Assembly (NCBI GenBank): GCA_963756545.1
Contig: CAVWNY010000003.1
Coordinates: 806,001 to 870,000, forward strand
Reading direction: 5' to 3'
From: DATFDN01 sp963756545
Lineage (GTDB): Bacteria; Pseudomonadota; Alphaproteobacteria; Acetobacterales; Acetobacteraceae
DNA length: 64,000 nucleotides
Shown: positions 7,978 through 14,761 of the stretch, piece after piece
How positions within the stretch are numbered: position 1 is the stretch's first letter
Layout: every line of letters starts with the position of its first letter
The notes under the pieces: model-generated
Database searches by the model: none
What the model saw: only the letters and a program-made list of their open reading frames with translations
What the model was told of the DNA's origin: nothing
Translations under genes and position numbers: made by a program

Positions 7978-8268
7978 ATGGCGCGTAAGGCGTTGCTGTA
8001 TCCATCTTCCAGGAAGGCTTCTCGTCACCTCCTGCATTCCGATCATCTCTGTCCTTGTCCGTTCTGCCCACGCCGTCGGATTCGCACCCGATTCGATCAG
8101 GCGTGTTACGTGAAGTGGGCCGTCCTTGAGATGGGCTGGACCATGACACAGGCCGGTATCCGGATCGGACTCAATCCGGGCACTGTAAGCCGCATTGTGC
8201 GCGGACATACTTTTCCCTCGGCGTACTCGGTTCCGCTGCCAGGGTATCAAGACGATTTCGGGTTCTAG
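7978..8268 (+). CDS. Small HTH protein
   Basis: 96 residues. The ATG has an AAGGA ribosome binding site 9-13 bases upstream, which supports a real gene. The C-terminal half (AVLEMGWTMTQAGIRIGLNPGTVSRIVRGHTF) is a clear helix-turn-helix of the kind seen at the N-terminus of transposases and in small plasmid regulators. The N-terminal half has CPCPFCPRRR, a cysteine cluster that could bind metal. It lies 4 bp from the convergent XRE gene. Function unknown. Confidence 0.55.
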   Translation: MARKALLYPSSRKASRHLLHSDHLCPCPFCPRRRIRTRFDQACYVKWAVLEMGWTMTQAGIRIGLNPGTVSRIVRGHTFPSAYSVPLPGYQDDFGF

Positions 8269-8272
8269 GAGC

Positions 8273-8515
8273 CTACTCCGCACGGGCGTTGTCCGCTGAG
8301 ATGCCAGTCGGCTTCCGATCGTCGCTGAACACCAACCGGACCCCTGCGGCCTCGATAGCTCGCCGCAGGGCGTCCAGATTGTTCGCGATCGGGGCATTCC
8401 GTCCCCTTTCGAAGTTCCGGACCGTGCTGAGGGACACACTGGCACGCTTCGCCAAATCCTCTTGGCTCCAATCCAGCCAGCCGCGCGCGGCCCGGCACTG
8501 CTCGGGGGTCAACAT
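8273..8515 (-). CDS. XRE-family HTH transcriptional regulator
   Basis: 80 residues from ATG 8515 (MLTPEQCRAARGWLDWSQEDLAKRASVSLSTVRNFERGRN); an upstream in-frame ATG at 8551 would add 12 unlike residues. The HTH is the whole protein: Q-x-D-L-A-x-x-A-x-V-S-x-x-T-V-R-x-F-E-R-G-R is the classic Cro/CI pattern, and the tail (AIEAAGVRLVFSDD) is common in single-domain regulators of this type. It is divergent from the IS1595 transposase at 8628 with a palindrome in the gap, so self-regulation and control of the neighbour are likely. Confidence 0.85.
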   Translation of the reverse strand: MLTPEQCRAARGWLDWSQEDLAKRASVSLSTVRNFERGRNAPIANNLDALRRAIEAAGVRLVFSDDRKPTGISADNARAE

Positions 8516-8597
8516 GCCGCAACCATAGGCTGAGGACGGAATGCCCGTCAAGATTGACGATTTCCGTTGACCGTGCCGCTTGCACGTAATACAACAA

Positions 8598-8618
8598 CCT
8601 TAACGGATATCGTTAAGG
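8598..8618. promoter_or_regulatory. Palindromic operator candidate
   Basis: Perfect 8-bp arms CCTTAACG (8598-8605) and CGTTAAGG (8611-8618) separated by GATAT. It sits between the divergent XRE gene and the IS1595 transposase, 10 bp before the transposase ATG and 83 bp from the regulator ATG. Position and symmetry suit an XRE dimer site that would block transposase translation or transcription. Confidence 0.55.
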
Positions 8619-8627
8619 CATCCCCTG

Positions 8628-9587
8628 ATGGCCCAGCACTTCCTTCTCTCCACGAAGGCTCGCACGCTGAGGCTCAAGGCCATCATGCGAATGACGGACG
8701 ATGAGGCGCATGAGCGGTTCGTGGCGATCCGGTTCGCCGACAACGGCGGGGCGGCCTTTTGCCCACGCTGTGATTGCACGGCGGTCTATGCCTACGCCGT
8801 CCGTCGGATTTGGAAATGCAAGGCGTGTGGGCACCAGTTCAGCGTTACGTCGGGCACGATCTTCGCATCTCGCAAGCTGCCGATCCGGGATTATTTGGCC
8901 GCCATCGCCATCTTCGTGAACGCCGTGAAAGGCATCTCCGCGCTCCAGCTCGGGCGCGACCTCGATTGCCAATACAAAACGGCATTTGTCCTCGCCCACA
9001 AGCTCCGGGAGGCGATCGGCAGCGAGCAAATCAAGGGCGAACTGGCCGGCGAGGTCGAGGTGGACGGGGCCTACTTCGGTGGGCACGTCCGGCAAGAAAA
9101 TGAGAAGGCCGAGCGAAAGGACCGTCGGCTGGTCGAAGAGCAGACCGGCAAACGGCAGGTGGTGGTTGTGGCGCGTGAGAAGGGCGGCCGGACCTTCCCA
9201 TTCATCGTGCCCAAGGAAAGCGACGCGGTTCCGGCGATCCGCGCTCACATCCAGCCCGGCTCCATCGTCCATGCCGATGAAGCGGCCGGGTGGGATCGGC
9301 TCCATGCCTTCTATGAGATGCGCCGGATCAACCACTCGGTTGCCTACAGCCTGGACGGCGCTTGCGTCAATCAGGCCGAATCTTACTTCTCACGTCTCCG
9401 CCGGGCCGAGCTGGGCCAGCACCACCACATCAGCGGGCGGTATCTCGGCTTCTACGCGGGCGAGATGGCTTGGCGGGAGGACCGGCGGCGCATAGCGAAT
9501 GGGGGTTTGCATGAGGCCGCTACAGGCGCGGCGTTAGGGCATCCGGTGTCGCGGGTGTGGGCAGGATATTGGCAGCGGACTGCCTGA
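8628..9587 (+). CDS. IS1595-family transposase (ISXO2-like)
   Basis: 319 residues. An N-terminal zinc ribbon (FCPRCDCTAVYAY then WKCKACGHQFSVTSGTIF) is followed by the HTH-like KLPIRDYLAAIAIFVNAVKGISALQLGRDL. The ISXO2 DDE-like catalytic domain shows GEVEVDGAYFGG (first Asp), IVHADEAAGWDRL (second Asp) and VNQAESYFSRLRRAELG (Asn/Glu). This is the normal domain order and length. I found no convincing terminal inverted repeats or target duplication around it, so it may be a solo or domesticated copy. It converges on the SLATT-like gene with only 2 bp between stops. Confidence 0.88.
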   Translation: MAQHFLLSTKARTLRLKAIMRMTDDEAHERFVAIRFADNGGAAFCPRCDCTAVYAYAVRRIWKCKACGHQFSVTSGTIFASRKLPIRDYLAAIAIFVNAVKGISALQLGRDLDCQYKTAFVLAHKLREAIGSEQIKGELAGEVEVDGAYFGGHVRQENEKAERKDRRLVEEQTGKRQVVVVAREKGGRTFPFIVPKESDAVPAIRAHIQPGSIVHADEAAGWDRLHAFYEMRRINHSVAYSLDGACVNQAESYFSRLRRAELGQHHHISGRYLGFYAGEMAWREDRRRIANGGLHEAATGAALGHPVSRVWAGYWQRTA

Positions 9588-9589
9588 TA

Positions 9590-10108
9590 TCATATAGGCA
9601 ACGATACAAGCTGTGACAGTAAAATCTTCCACCACGGCAGCACCCACGCAGGATCAACCTCGCCCCCCCTAGCCCTGGCCTCCTCTCCGGAACAGCGACG
9701 TTCAAGCCAGTCCATAGTTCCCGGGTCTTCCATTTCTATATTGAGCCGCCTTTGACGCCATCCGGTAATTTGGTGTTCAGAGGGAGCGGCAACCGCGACT
9801 ATCTCCTGAGCAAGCAATGAAAAGTCACGATATAGCTTATCATGTATTCTGGCATGATCGTGAAATCCAATGACAACATCTAAGGCACTTAGTAACGCAA
9901 CGATTAACGCCATGATTTTAGCGGAATAGGTGTTCTCGCTCACAAGAGTCACGAAAGTAGCGCCGCCCGTGCCTATTATGAGAATTTTGGCAATCTTGTC
10001 GCACATGTCAAAAAAGCTACGTCGATATGCGTGATATCGCATTGACTTAGCTACATCGAAGCTAAGCCCGTATGCTTCTTGCTCTATCTCCTCTGGGACT
10101 AGAACCAT
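9590..10108 (-). CDS. SLATT-like two-transmembrane protein
   Basis: 172 residues. Two hydrophobic segments, about residues 39-56 (KILIIGTGGATFVTLV) and 64-82 (KIMALIVALLSALDVVIGF), are followed by ARIHDKLYRDFSLLAQEIVA. That layout (Y-R-x-x-F-F-D before TM1, then the A-x-x-H-x-x-L-x-x-x-Y/F-x-x-L-x-x-E-I line after TM2) resembles SLATT-domain proteins, proposed pore-forming effectors of nucleotide-second-messenger and related antiphage systems. No cyclase or SLOG sensor gene is nearby. A 50-residue basic protein gene ends 2 bp upstream and is probably co-transcribed. Assignment is by pattern only. Confidence 0.55.
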   Translation of the reverse strand: MVLVPEEIEQEAYGLSFDVAKSMRYHAYRRSFFDMCDKIAKILIIGTGGATFVTLVSENTYSAKIMALIVALLSALDVVIGFHDHARIHDKLYRDFSLLAQEIVAVAAPSEHQITGWRQRRLNIEMEDPGTMDWLERRCSGEEARARGGEVDPAWVLPWWKILLSQLVSLPI

Positions 10109-10110
10109 GT

Positions 10111-10263
10111 TTAGCCCTTTGGTTTCGGTTTTTTAGGCGATGGGGCGGAGTTTCTAACCGGACGAATTGTCCGATGGTCTTTGGCAATAACCCATTTTCT
10201 TTCGCCCGACTTCTTGAGGCGGGGTGTTGATTTTCGAGGCACAGAGGGAGGTTTTTTTGCCAC
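10111..10263 (-). CDS. Small basic protein upstream of the SLATT-like gene
   Basis: A GTG-start frame of 50 residues: begins VAKKPPSVPRKSTPRLKKSG, contains ERKWVIAKDHRTIRPVRNS and ends PKKPKPKG. It is extremely Lys/Arg/Pro-rich. Its stop lies 2 bp before the ATG of the SLATT-like gene, indicating a bicistronic unit, and AGAAGG lies a little upstream of the GTG. I recognise no family. The ordered W-V-I-A-K-D-H-R-T-I-R core suggests that it is translated rather than random. Confidence 0.5.
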   Translation of the reverse strand: MAKKPPSVPRKSTPRLKKSGERKWVIAKDHRTIRPVRNSAPSPKKPKPKG

Positions 10264-10385
10264 TATATGATGAGCCTTCTATCCAATAGAAGTGCAGAAC
10301 TGCCCTTCAATCTTCCCGCTCGGCCGACCCTGCAAGCGCCGCCTCCCGCTGCATTCCATTCGTTCGCTGATACCAAAGCGCCTTC

Positions 10386-10820
10386 TTAGCGAGCGATTTC
10401 CCACAGCCCAAACTGCCCCGGCCCCTCCTCCGAGCACACAATCCCCTTGTCCCGTTGCAACCGCAGCGCCACTCCCACCCGCTTCGTCATCGCCCGCAGC
10501 AGCCGCCGGTCATCCCGGTCCAACGCGCGCTGCGTCAGCAGCTCAAACGCGATGTCCCGCGTGGTCAACGGCTCGGCTGCCTGCCGCAGTATATCCAGCA
10601 CGATCCGCGTCATGTCGCCCCGCTTGGCCCAATCCTTCGGCGGACGGAAGGCGCGCGGGCGGATGCTCTCCAGCTCGTAGCTGGCGTCGAATTGCAGGAT
10701 CGCCGCGTCGAGGTGTTCGATGTCCGCCACCAGCTTGCAGAGCCGGGCGTGCGTCGCTTCAATCTCGCCCGCCAGCTCGGCCCGGCGCTTGACCAGGCCG
10801 GTTAGGACGTAATCGGTCAT
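10386..10820 (-). CDS. Hypothetical protein with HTH-like C-terminus
   Basis: 144 residues from ATG 10820 (MTDYVLTGLVKRRAELAGEIEATHARLCKLVADIEHLDAAI). The first half is a predicted coiled coil of charged heptads. The second half (GDMTRIVLDILRQAAEPLTTRDIAFELLTQRAL ... RVGVALRLQRDKGIV) looks like a winged helix with R-D-I-A as a turn. Small proteins of this type recur next to mobile elements in Acetobacteraceae-like genomes; function unknown. The longer start at 10862 adds residues without support. Confidence 0.65.
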   Translation of the reverse strand: MTDYVLTGLVKRRAELAGEIEATHARLCKLVADIEHLDAAILQFDASYELESIRPRAFRPPKDWAKRGDMTRIVLDILRQAAEPLTTRDIAFELLTQRALDRDDRRLLRAMTKRVGVALRLQRDKGIVCSEEGPGQFGLWEIAR

Positions 10821-10885
10821 TCGGGGTGCCCCGTGGTGGAGGGGCAAAGAACCTATACACACCAGGGACTTAGGGCCATAGTCCG

Positions 10886-11062
10886 CTAGGTGTAGTTGCT
10901 ACATATCGTCAGAGCACCGCAAGTGCCGTCGACATCCAGCGGGCGCAGCGGCGTCGGCAGATGCTCGTTGATGAGTTGTTGAACGGTGGAAATGTCGTCG
11001 CCCCGGTTCACGCCCTCGCGGCCGACCGAGGCGGAGATGCGCGCATCAGTTGCTGGCGGCAT
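10886..11062 (-). pseudogene. Truncated peptidoglycan-binding-domain protein
   Basis: 58 residues from ATG 11062: ISASVGREGVNRGDDISTVQ, then QLINEHLPTPLRPLDVDGTCGALT. This is the start of a PG_binding-1-like repeat (G-V-N-R-x-D-D-x-x-x-V-Q-x-L-L-N ... L-x-V-D-G-x-C-G-x-x-T). Intact proteins continue with I-x-x-I-x-x-F-Q and usually a hydrolase domain. Here the frame leaves the family immediately after GALT and stops, so the gene is cut at about 10905. Confidence 0.6.
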
Positions 11063-11165
11063 GCGGTCCTCCCTGGACTTGTCCTACCGCTCACATGAAA
11101 CCACCGATGATTGTCCAAGGAAGGAGAAGAGTTCGGCCGGTCGGGCGCATAGCGGCGGCATTGCC

Positions 11166-11621
11166 TCAGAGCGCCGCGATCACCACCACGATGAGGCCGA
11201 GGATCAGATTGGCCAGGATGAGCTTGCGGATCGTCTCGCCCGCCTGGGCGGCGCGCGCGGTGCTTGCGGCGGCGCGGAAGCGGCGATAGGGGCCGAAGAA
11301 GACCCACAGGAACACCACCGCCATGACCCAGCCGAGGGCCTGCATGGCGTTGACGTTCCACGGCAGGCGGTCGAACCCGCCATACAGTGTCATGATCATC
11401 GCATAGCCGCTGATGATCGCGATCGGCATGACGTGCCAGATCACCCGGAAAAACTTGCGGAACACCTGGTTGTGGACCGCGACGCGCTGCGCCGGCTCCA
11501 GCCCCGACAGGCTGGGGCGCAGGACCATCAGGGCGAAAAACATCCCGCCCACCCAGATGACCGCGCAGAGGATGTGCGCCGCGAGTGCCCACTGCCACGC
11601 GTTCACATGCGCTGCATTCAT
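11166..11621 (-). CDS. CopD-like four-TM membrane protein
   Basis: 151 residues with four hydrophobic segments: WQWALAAHILCAVIWVGGMFFAL, HVMPIAIISGYAMIMTL, ALGWVMAVVFLWVFFGPY and LILANLILGLIVVVIAAL. The H-x-x-x-x-x-I-W-V-G-G-M-F-F motif of the first segment and the His in segment two are typical of the CopD/DUF4149-type inner-membrane family, often linked to copper uptake or heme. Substrate is not shown. A 22-codon frame (MATVIRSHNVAAVVIEIEELAA) overlaps its ATG by 4 bp and could be a leader peptide. Confidence 0.75.
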   Translation of the reverse strand: MNAAHVNAWQWALAAHILCAVIWVGGMFFALMVLRPSLSGLEPAQRVAVHNQVFRKFFRVIWHVMPIAIISGYAMIMTLYGGFDRLPWNVNAMQALGWVMAVVFLWVFFGPYRRFRAAASTARAAQAGETIRKLILANLILGLIVVVIAAL

Positions 11622-11802
11622 GCCGCGAGCTCCTCGATCTCAATGACCACCGCCGCCACGTTGTGCGACCGGATGACCGTCGCCATGCCGCCGTGCTCCG
11701 TTGCGCCGCCGGCCGCAACCAAACAGAATCGGCGCCGCGCCGCTACCCCTCGCGCCGTCGTGCCTTGCCGGGACCGGCGGCAGGCCTGTTCCTCCACTGA
11801 GC

Positions 11803-13242
11803 ATGGACATGTCCCTGGTCGATCGGCTGCGCGGACGGGCGGAGCTTCTGACGCCGTCCGAGATGGCGCGCGCCGACGCGCTCGCGCCGAGCCAAGGCGT
11901 GACCGGCGCGGCGCTGATGGCGGCGGCCGGTCGCGCGGTCGCGCGGTCCGTGCGCGCCCGGTTCCGGCCGTGCCGCACGCTGGCCCTCTGCGGGCCGGGC
12001 AACAACGGCGGAGACGGCTACGTGGCCGCGCGGCTGCTGGCGCAGGAGGGATGGCCGGTCGCGGTCGCCGCGCTCGCCGCGCCGCGTGATAGAAGCGATG
12101 CGGCTGGTGCCGCAAGTGCCTGGCGCGGCCCCGTCGCTCCGTTCGCGTCCGAGGCGGTCGCGCGCGCCGATCTGGTGATCGACGCGGTGTTCGGCGCTGG
12201 TCTGGCGCGCGACGTGGACGGGTCGGCGGCCGAGGCGTTGCGCGCGGCGCGAAGGATCGTCGCCATCGATGTGCCGAGCGGGCTCGATGGGGCGACCGGC
12301 GCGGTGCGCGGCTTCGCACCGAACGCGGCGCTGACCGTGACCTTCTTCCGCCTCAAGCCGGGACACCTGCTGCTGCCGGGGCGCGCGCTCTGCGGCGAGA
12401 TCGCGCTCGCCGACATCGGGATGCCCGACGCTGTCCTGGACGCCGTCCGCCCGCAAACGATGGCAAATCTGCCCGACATCTGGCGCCTGCCCCGGCCCAT
12501 GCCGGAGGGGCACAAATACAGTCGCGGCCACGTGACCGTGCTGGGCGGGTCGCAGATGACCGGGGCGGCCCGGCTGGCCGCCGAGGCCGCGCGCCACATC
12601 GGCGCCGGAATGGTGACGATCGCGGCGCCCTGGGGCGGGGCCGAGGTGTATCGCGCCGGCGCACCGGGCACGATCGTCACGGCCGCCAGCTTGCCCGAGT
12701 TGTTGGCGGATGCGCGCCGGCATGTCTGGGTTTGTGGGCCGGGCCTGGGTACGGAGGCGGCGCTGCACGCGCTGCCCGTCCTGCTCGCGGCGCGGCGGGC
12801 GGTGGTGGCGGACGCCGACACGTTCACCGCCTTCGCGGACCGGCCCGACGCGCTCGCCGGCGCCGCCGTGCTGACCCCGCACGCCGGCGAGTTCGCGCGC
12901 GTGTTCGGGGCGCCCGGGTCGGATCGGCTCGCGGCGGTTCGGGCCGCCGCCGCGCGTACGGGCGCCGCGGTGGTGCTGAAAGGCGCCGATACGATCGTCG
13001 CCGCCCAGGACGGCCGCGCCGCGATCAACGCCAACGCGCCGCCCTGGCTCGCCACCGCCGGGGCGGGCGACGTGCTGGCGGGCGTGATCGGCGGTCTGCT
13101 CGCGCAGGGAATGCGCCCCTGGGACGCCGCCTGCGCGGGCGTGTTCCTGCATGGTCGGGCGGCGATGCGGGCGGGGTCGGGGCTGGTCGCCGAGGATTTG
13201 CTGACGGAACTGCGCGGGGCGGTGGCGGAGGTCGGCGCGTGA
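11803..13242 (+). CDS. nnr: Bifunctional NAD(P)HX epimerase/dehydratase
   Basis: 479 residues, full length. The N-terminal YjeF-type epimerase domain has GPGNNGGDGYVAARLL (about residue 65), DAVFGAGL and VAIDVPSGLDGATG. The C-terminal ribokinase-like ADP/ATP-dependent dehydratase domain has GHVTVLGGSQMTGAARLA, VLTPHAGEFARVFG, VVLKGADTI and ATAGAGDVLAGVIGG (about residue 418). It repairs hydrated NADH and NADPH in the cytosol. I chose ATG 11803 (MDMSLVDRL) because the region before it lacks coding character. In many alphaproteobacteria glnB precedes this gene; here it does not. Confidence 0.95.
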   Translation: MDMSLVDRLRGRAELLTPSEMARADALAPSQGVTGAALMAAAGRAVARSVRARFRPCRTLALCGPGNNGGDGYVAARLLAQEGWPVAVAALAAPRDRSDAAGAASAWRGPVAPFASEAVARADLVIDAVFGAGLARDVDGSAAEALRAARRIVAIDVPSGLDGATGAVRGFAPNAALTVTFFRLKPGHLLLPGRALCGEIALADIGMPDAVLDAVRPQTMANLPDIWRLPRPMPEGHKYSRGHVTVLGGSQMTGAARLAAEAARHIGAGMVTIAAPWGGAEVYRAGAPGTIVTAASLPELLADARRHVWVCGPGLGTEAALHALPVLLAARRAVVADADTFTAFADRPDALAGAAVLTPHAGEFARVFGAPGSDRLAAVRAAAARTGAAVVLKGADTIVAAQDGRAAINANAPPWLATAGAGDVLAGVIGGLLAQGMRPWDAACAGVFLHGRAAMRAGSGLVAEDLLTELRGAVAEVGA

Positions 13243-13333
13243 ATTGAACCGGAGGCGATCCCCCACTGCACGCATCGTGGGGTCACGCGCGATCCCTCAT
13301 GCGCTAGAGTGCGCCTGATCGAGGGACTCTCCG

Positions 13334-14761
13334 ATGAGCGACATCGCCACGCCCGGCTTGTTCGACCGCGCGCTTCGACGACTGACCTCCGCCTGGCGGG
13401 ACATGGCCGCCGGCGTCGGCACCGAGGAGGACGACAGCATCGCAGGTCAGATGCGCGCCTGCCTCGCCTCGCGCGGCGGCGAGGTCAGCGCGCGCAACCG
13501 GGCCGCCAAGCTCGCGCAATCCTATCTCGCCGCCGAGCCGGCGGGGCGGCTCGAATTCCTGCGGACGCTGGCCGGATTCGATTCCGATCCCGCGGTCGTG
13601 GCCGCCGCCTATGCGCTGGTTCAAGACGCGAAGGATCCGGCCGAGCGGGCAGGCGCGCAGGCCAATCTGCGCCGCGCGCTGGAGCCGCCCCGGCTGAAGC
13701 TGCTGACCCAGTTCACCACCATTCCCGACGGGCGCAAGTTCCTGGTCGATTTGCGCGCCTTCCTGCGCGGCTACCGCAAGGACGACCCGCATCTGGCCGC
13801 GCTGGAGGCCGATCTGCGCGGCCTGCTCGCGGCGTGGTTCGACATCGGCTTCCTGGAGTTGCAATGCATCGACTGGTCGAGCCCTGCCGCGCTGCTGGAA
13901 AAGCTCGTGGGCTACGAGGCGGTGCATGAGATCCGGTCGTGGCGCGACCTCAAGAATCGGCTCGATTCCGACCGTCGCTGCTATGCGTTCTTCCATCCCC
14001 GGATGCCGACGGAGCCGCTGATCTTCGTCGAGGTGGCGTTGGTGCAGGGCCTCGCCGGCAGCGTGCAGCGCCTGCTGGACGAGAAGGCGCCGCTGCTCAA
14101 TCCGCGCGCGGCCGACACCGCGATCTTCTACTCCATCAGCAATTGCCAGGCCGGCCTGTCCGGCATCAGCTTCGGCAACTTCCTCATCAAGCGCGTGGCC
14201 GAGGAGCTGGCGGCGGAATTCCGCAACCTGCGGACCTTCGCCACGCTTTCCCCTGTCCCCGGATTCCGCCGCTGGCTCGACCCGAAACTGACCGCCGGCG
14301 AGGTGGTCTTTACCGAAGATGAGGCAGCCGGGCTGCGCGCAGCGGTGTCGGGCGAGGAACCCGTGGCGGCGCTCATCGCCATCCTTGCCCGTCGGGGATG
14401 GCAACGCGACCCGACGCTGGTGCGCGCCGTGGAGCCGGCGCTGGTGCGATTCTGCGCGCGCTACCTGCTGACGGAATCGAATGGGCGGCGCGCGCGCGAC
14501 CCGGTAGCGCATTTCCACCTGTCGAACGGCGCGCGCCTGGAACGGATCAACATGCTGGGCGACGTATCCGAGAAAGGCGTGAAGGAAAGCGCGACGATCA
14601 TGGTGAACTACCTCTACGACCTCGGGAAGATCGAGGAGTGGCACGAGGACTATGCCGGGGCGGGGCGGCGCAACGCCTCGACCGCGGTGCGCCGGCTCGT
14701 CACCGGCGGCCAGTGGTCGGTGGTGAACGGCCAACGCAACGCCTCGAGGCGTCGGCCATGA
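13334..14761 (+). CDS. Malonyl-CoA decarboxylase
   Basis: 475 residues; MCD family along its whole length. The N-terminal helical domain includes RLEFLRTLAGFDSD, and the GNAT-like catalytic domain includes FFHPRMPTEPLIFVEVAL, AIFYSISNCQAGLSGISFGNFLIKRV and DPVAHFHLSNGARLERIN. The His and Asn of HFHLSNGA (about residue 392) are the catalytic region. It converts malonyl-CoA to acetyl-CoA and CO2. The C-terminus has an unusual extension, GGQWSVVNGQRNASRRRP, encoded by a repetitive GGTCGGTGGTGAACGG stretch not usual for the family. Its stop overlaps the next ATG (ATGA), so the E1-like gene is coupled. Confidence 0.95.
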   Translation: MSDIATPGLFDRALRRLTSAWRDMAAGVGTEEDDSIAGQMRACLASRGGEVSARNRAAKLAQSYLAAEPAGRLEFLRTLAGFDSDPAVVAAAYALVQDAKDPAERAGAQANLRRALEPPRLKLLTQFTTIPDGRKFLVDLRAFLRGYRKDDPHLAALEADLRGLLAAWFDIGFLELQCIDWSSPAALLEKLVGYEAVHEIRSWRDLKNRLDSDRRCYAFFHPRMPTEPLIFVEVALVQGLAGSVQRLLDEKAPLLNPRAADTAIFYSISNCQAGLSGISFGNFLIKRVAEELAAEFRNLRTFATLSPVPGFRRWLDPKLTAGEVVFTEDEAAGLRAAVSGEEPVAALIAILARRGWQRDPTLVRAVEPALVRFCARYLLTESNGRRARDPVAHFHLSNGARLERINMLGDVSEKGVKESATIMVNYLYDLGKIEEWHEDYAGAGRRNASTAVRRLVTGGQWSVVNGQRNASRRRP

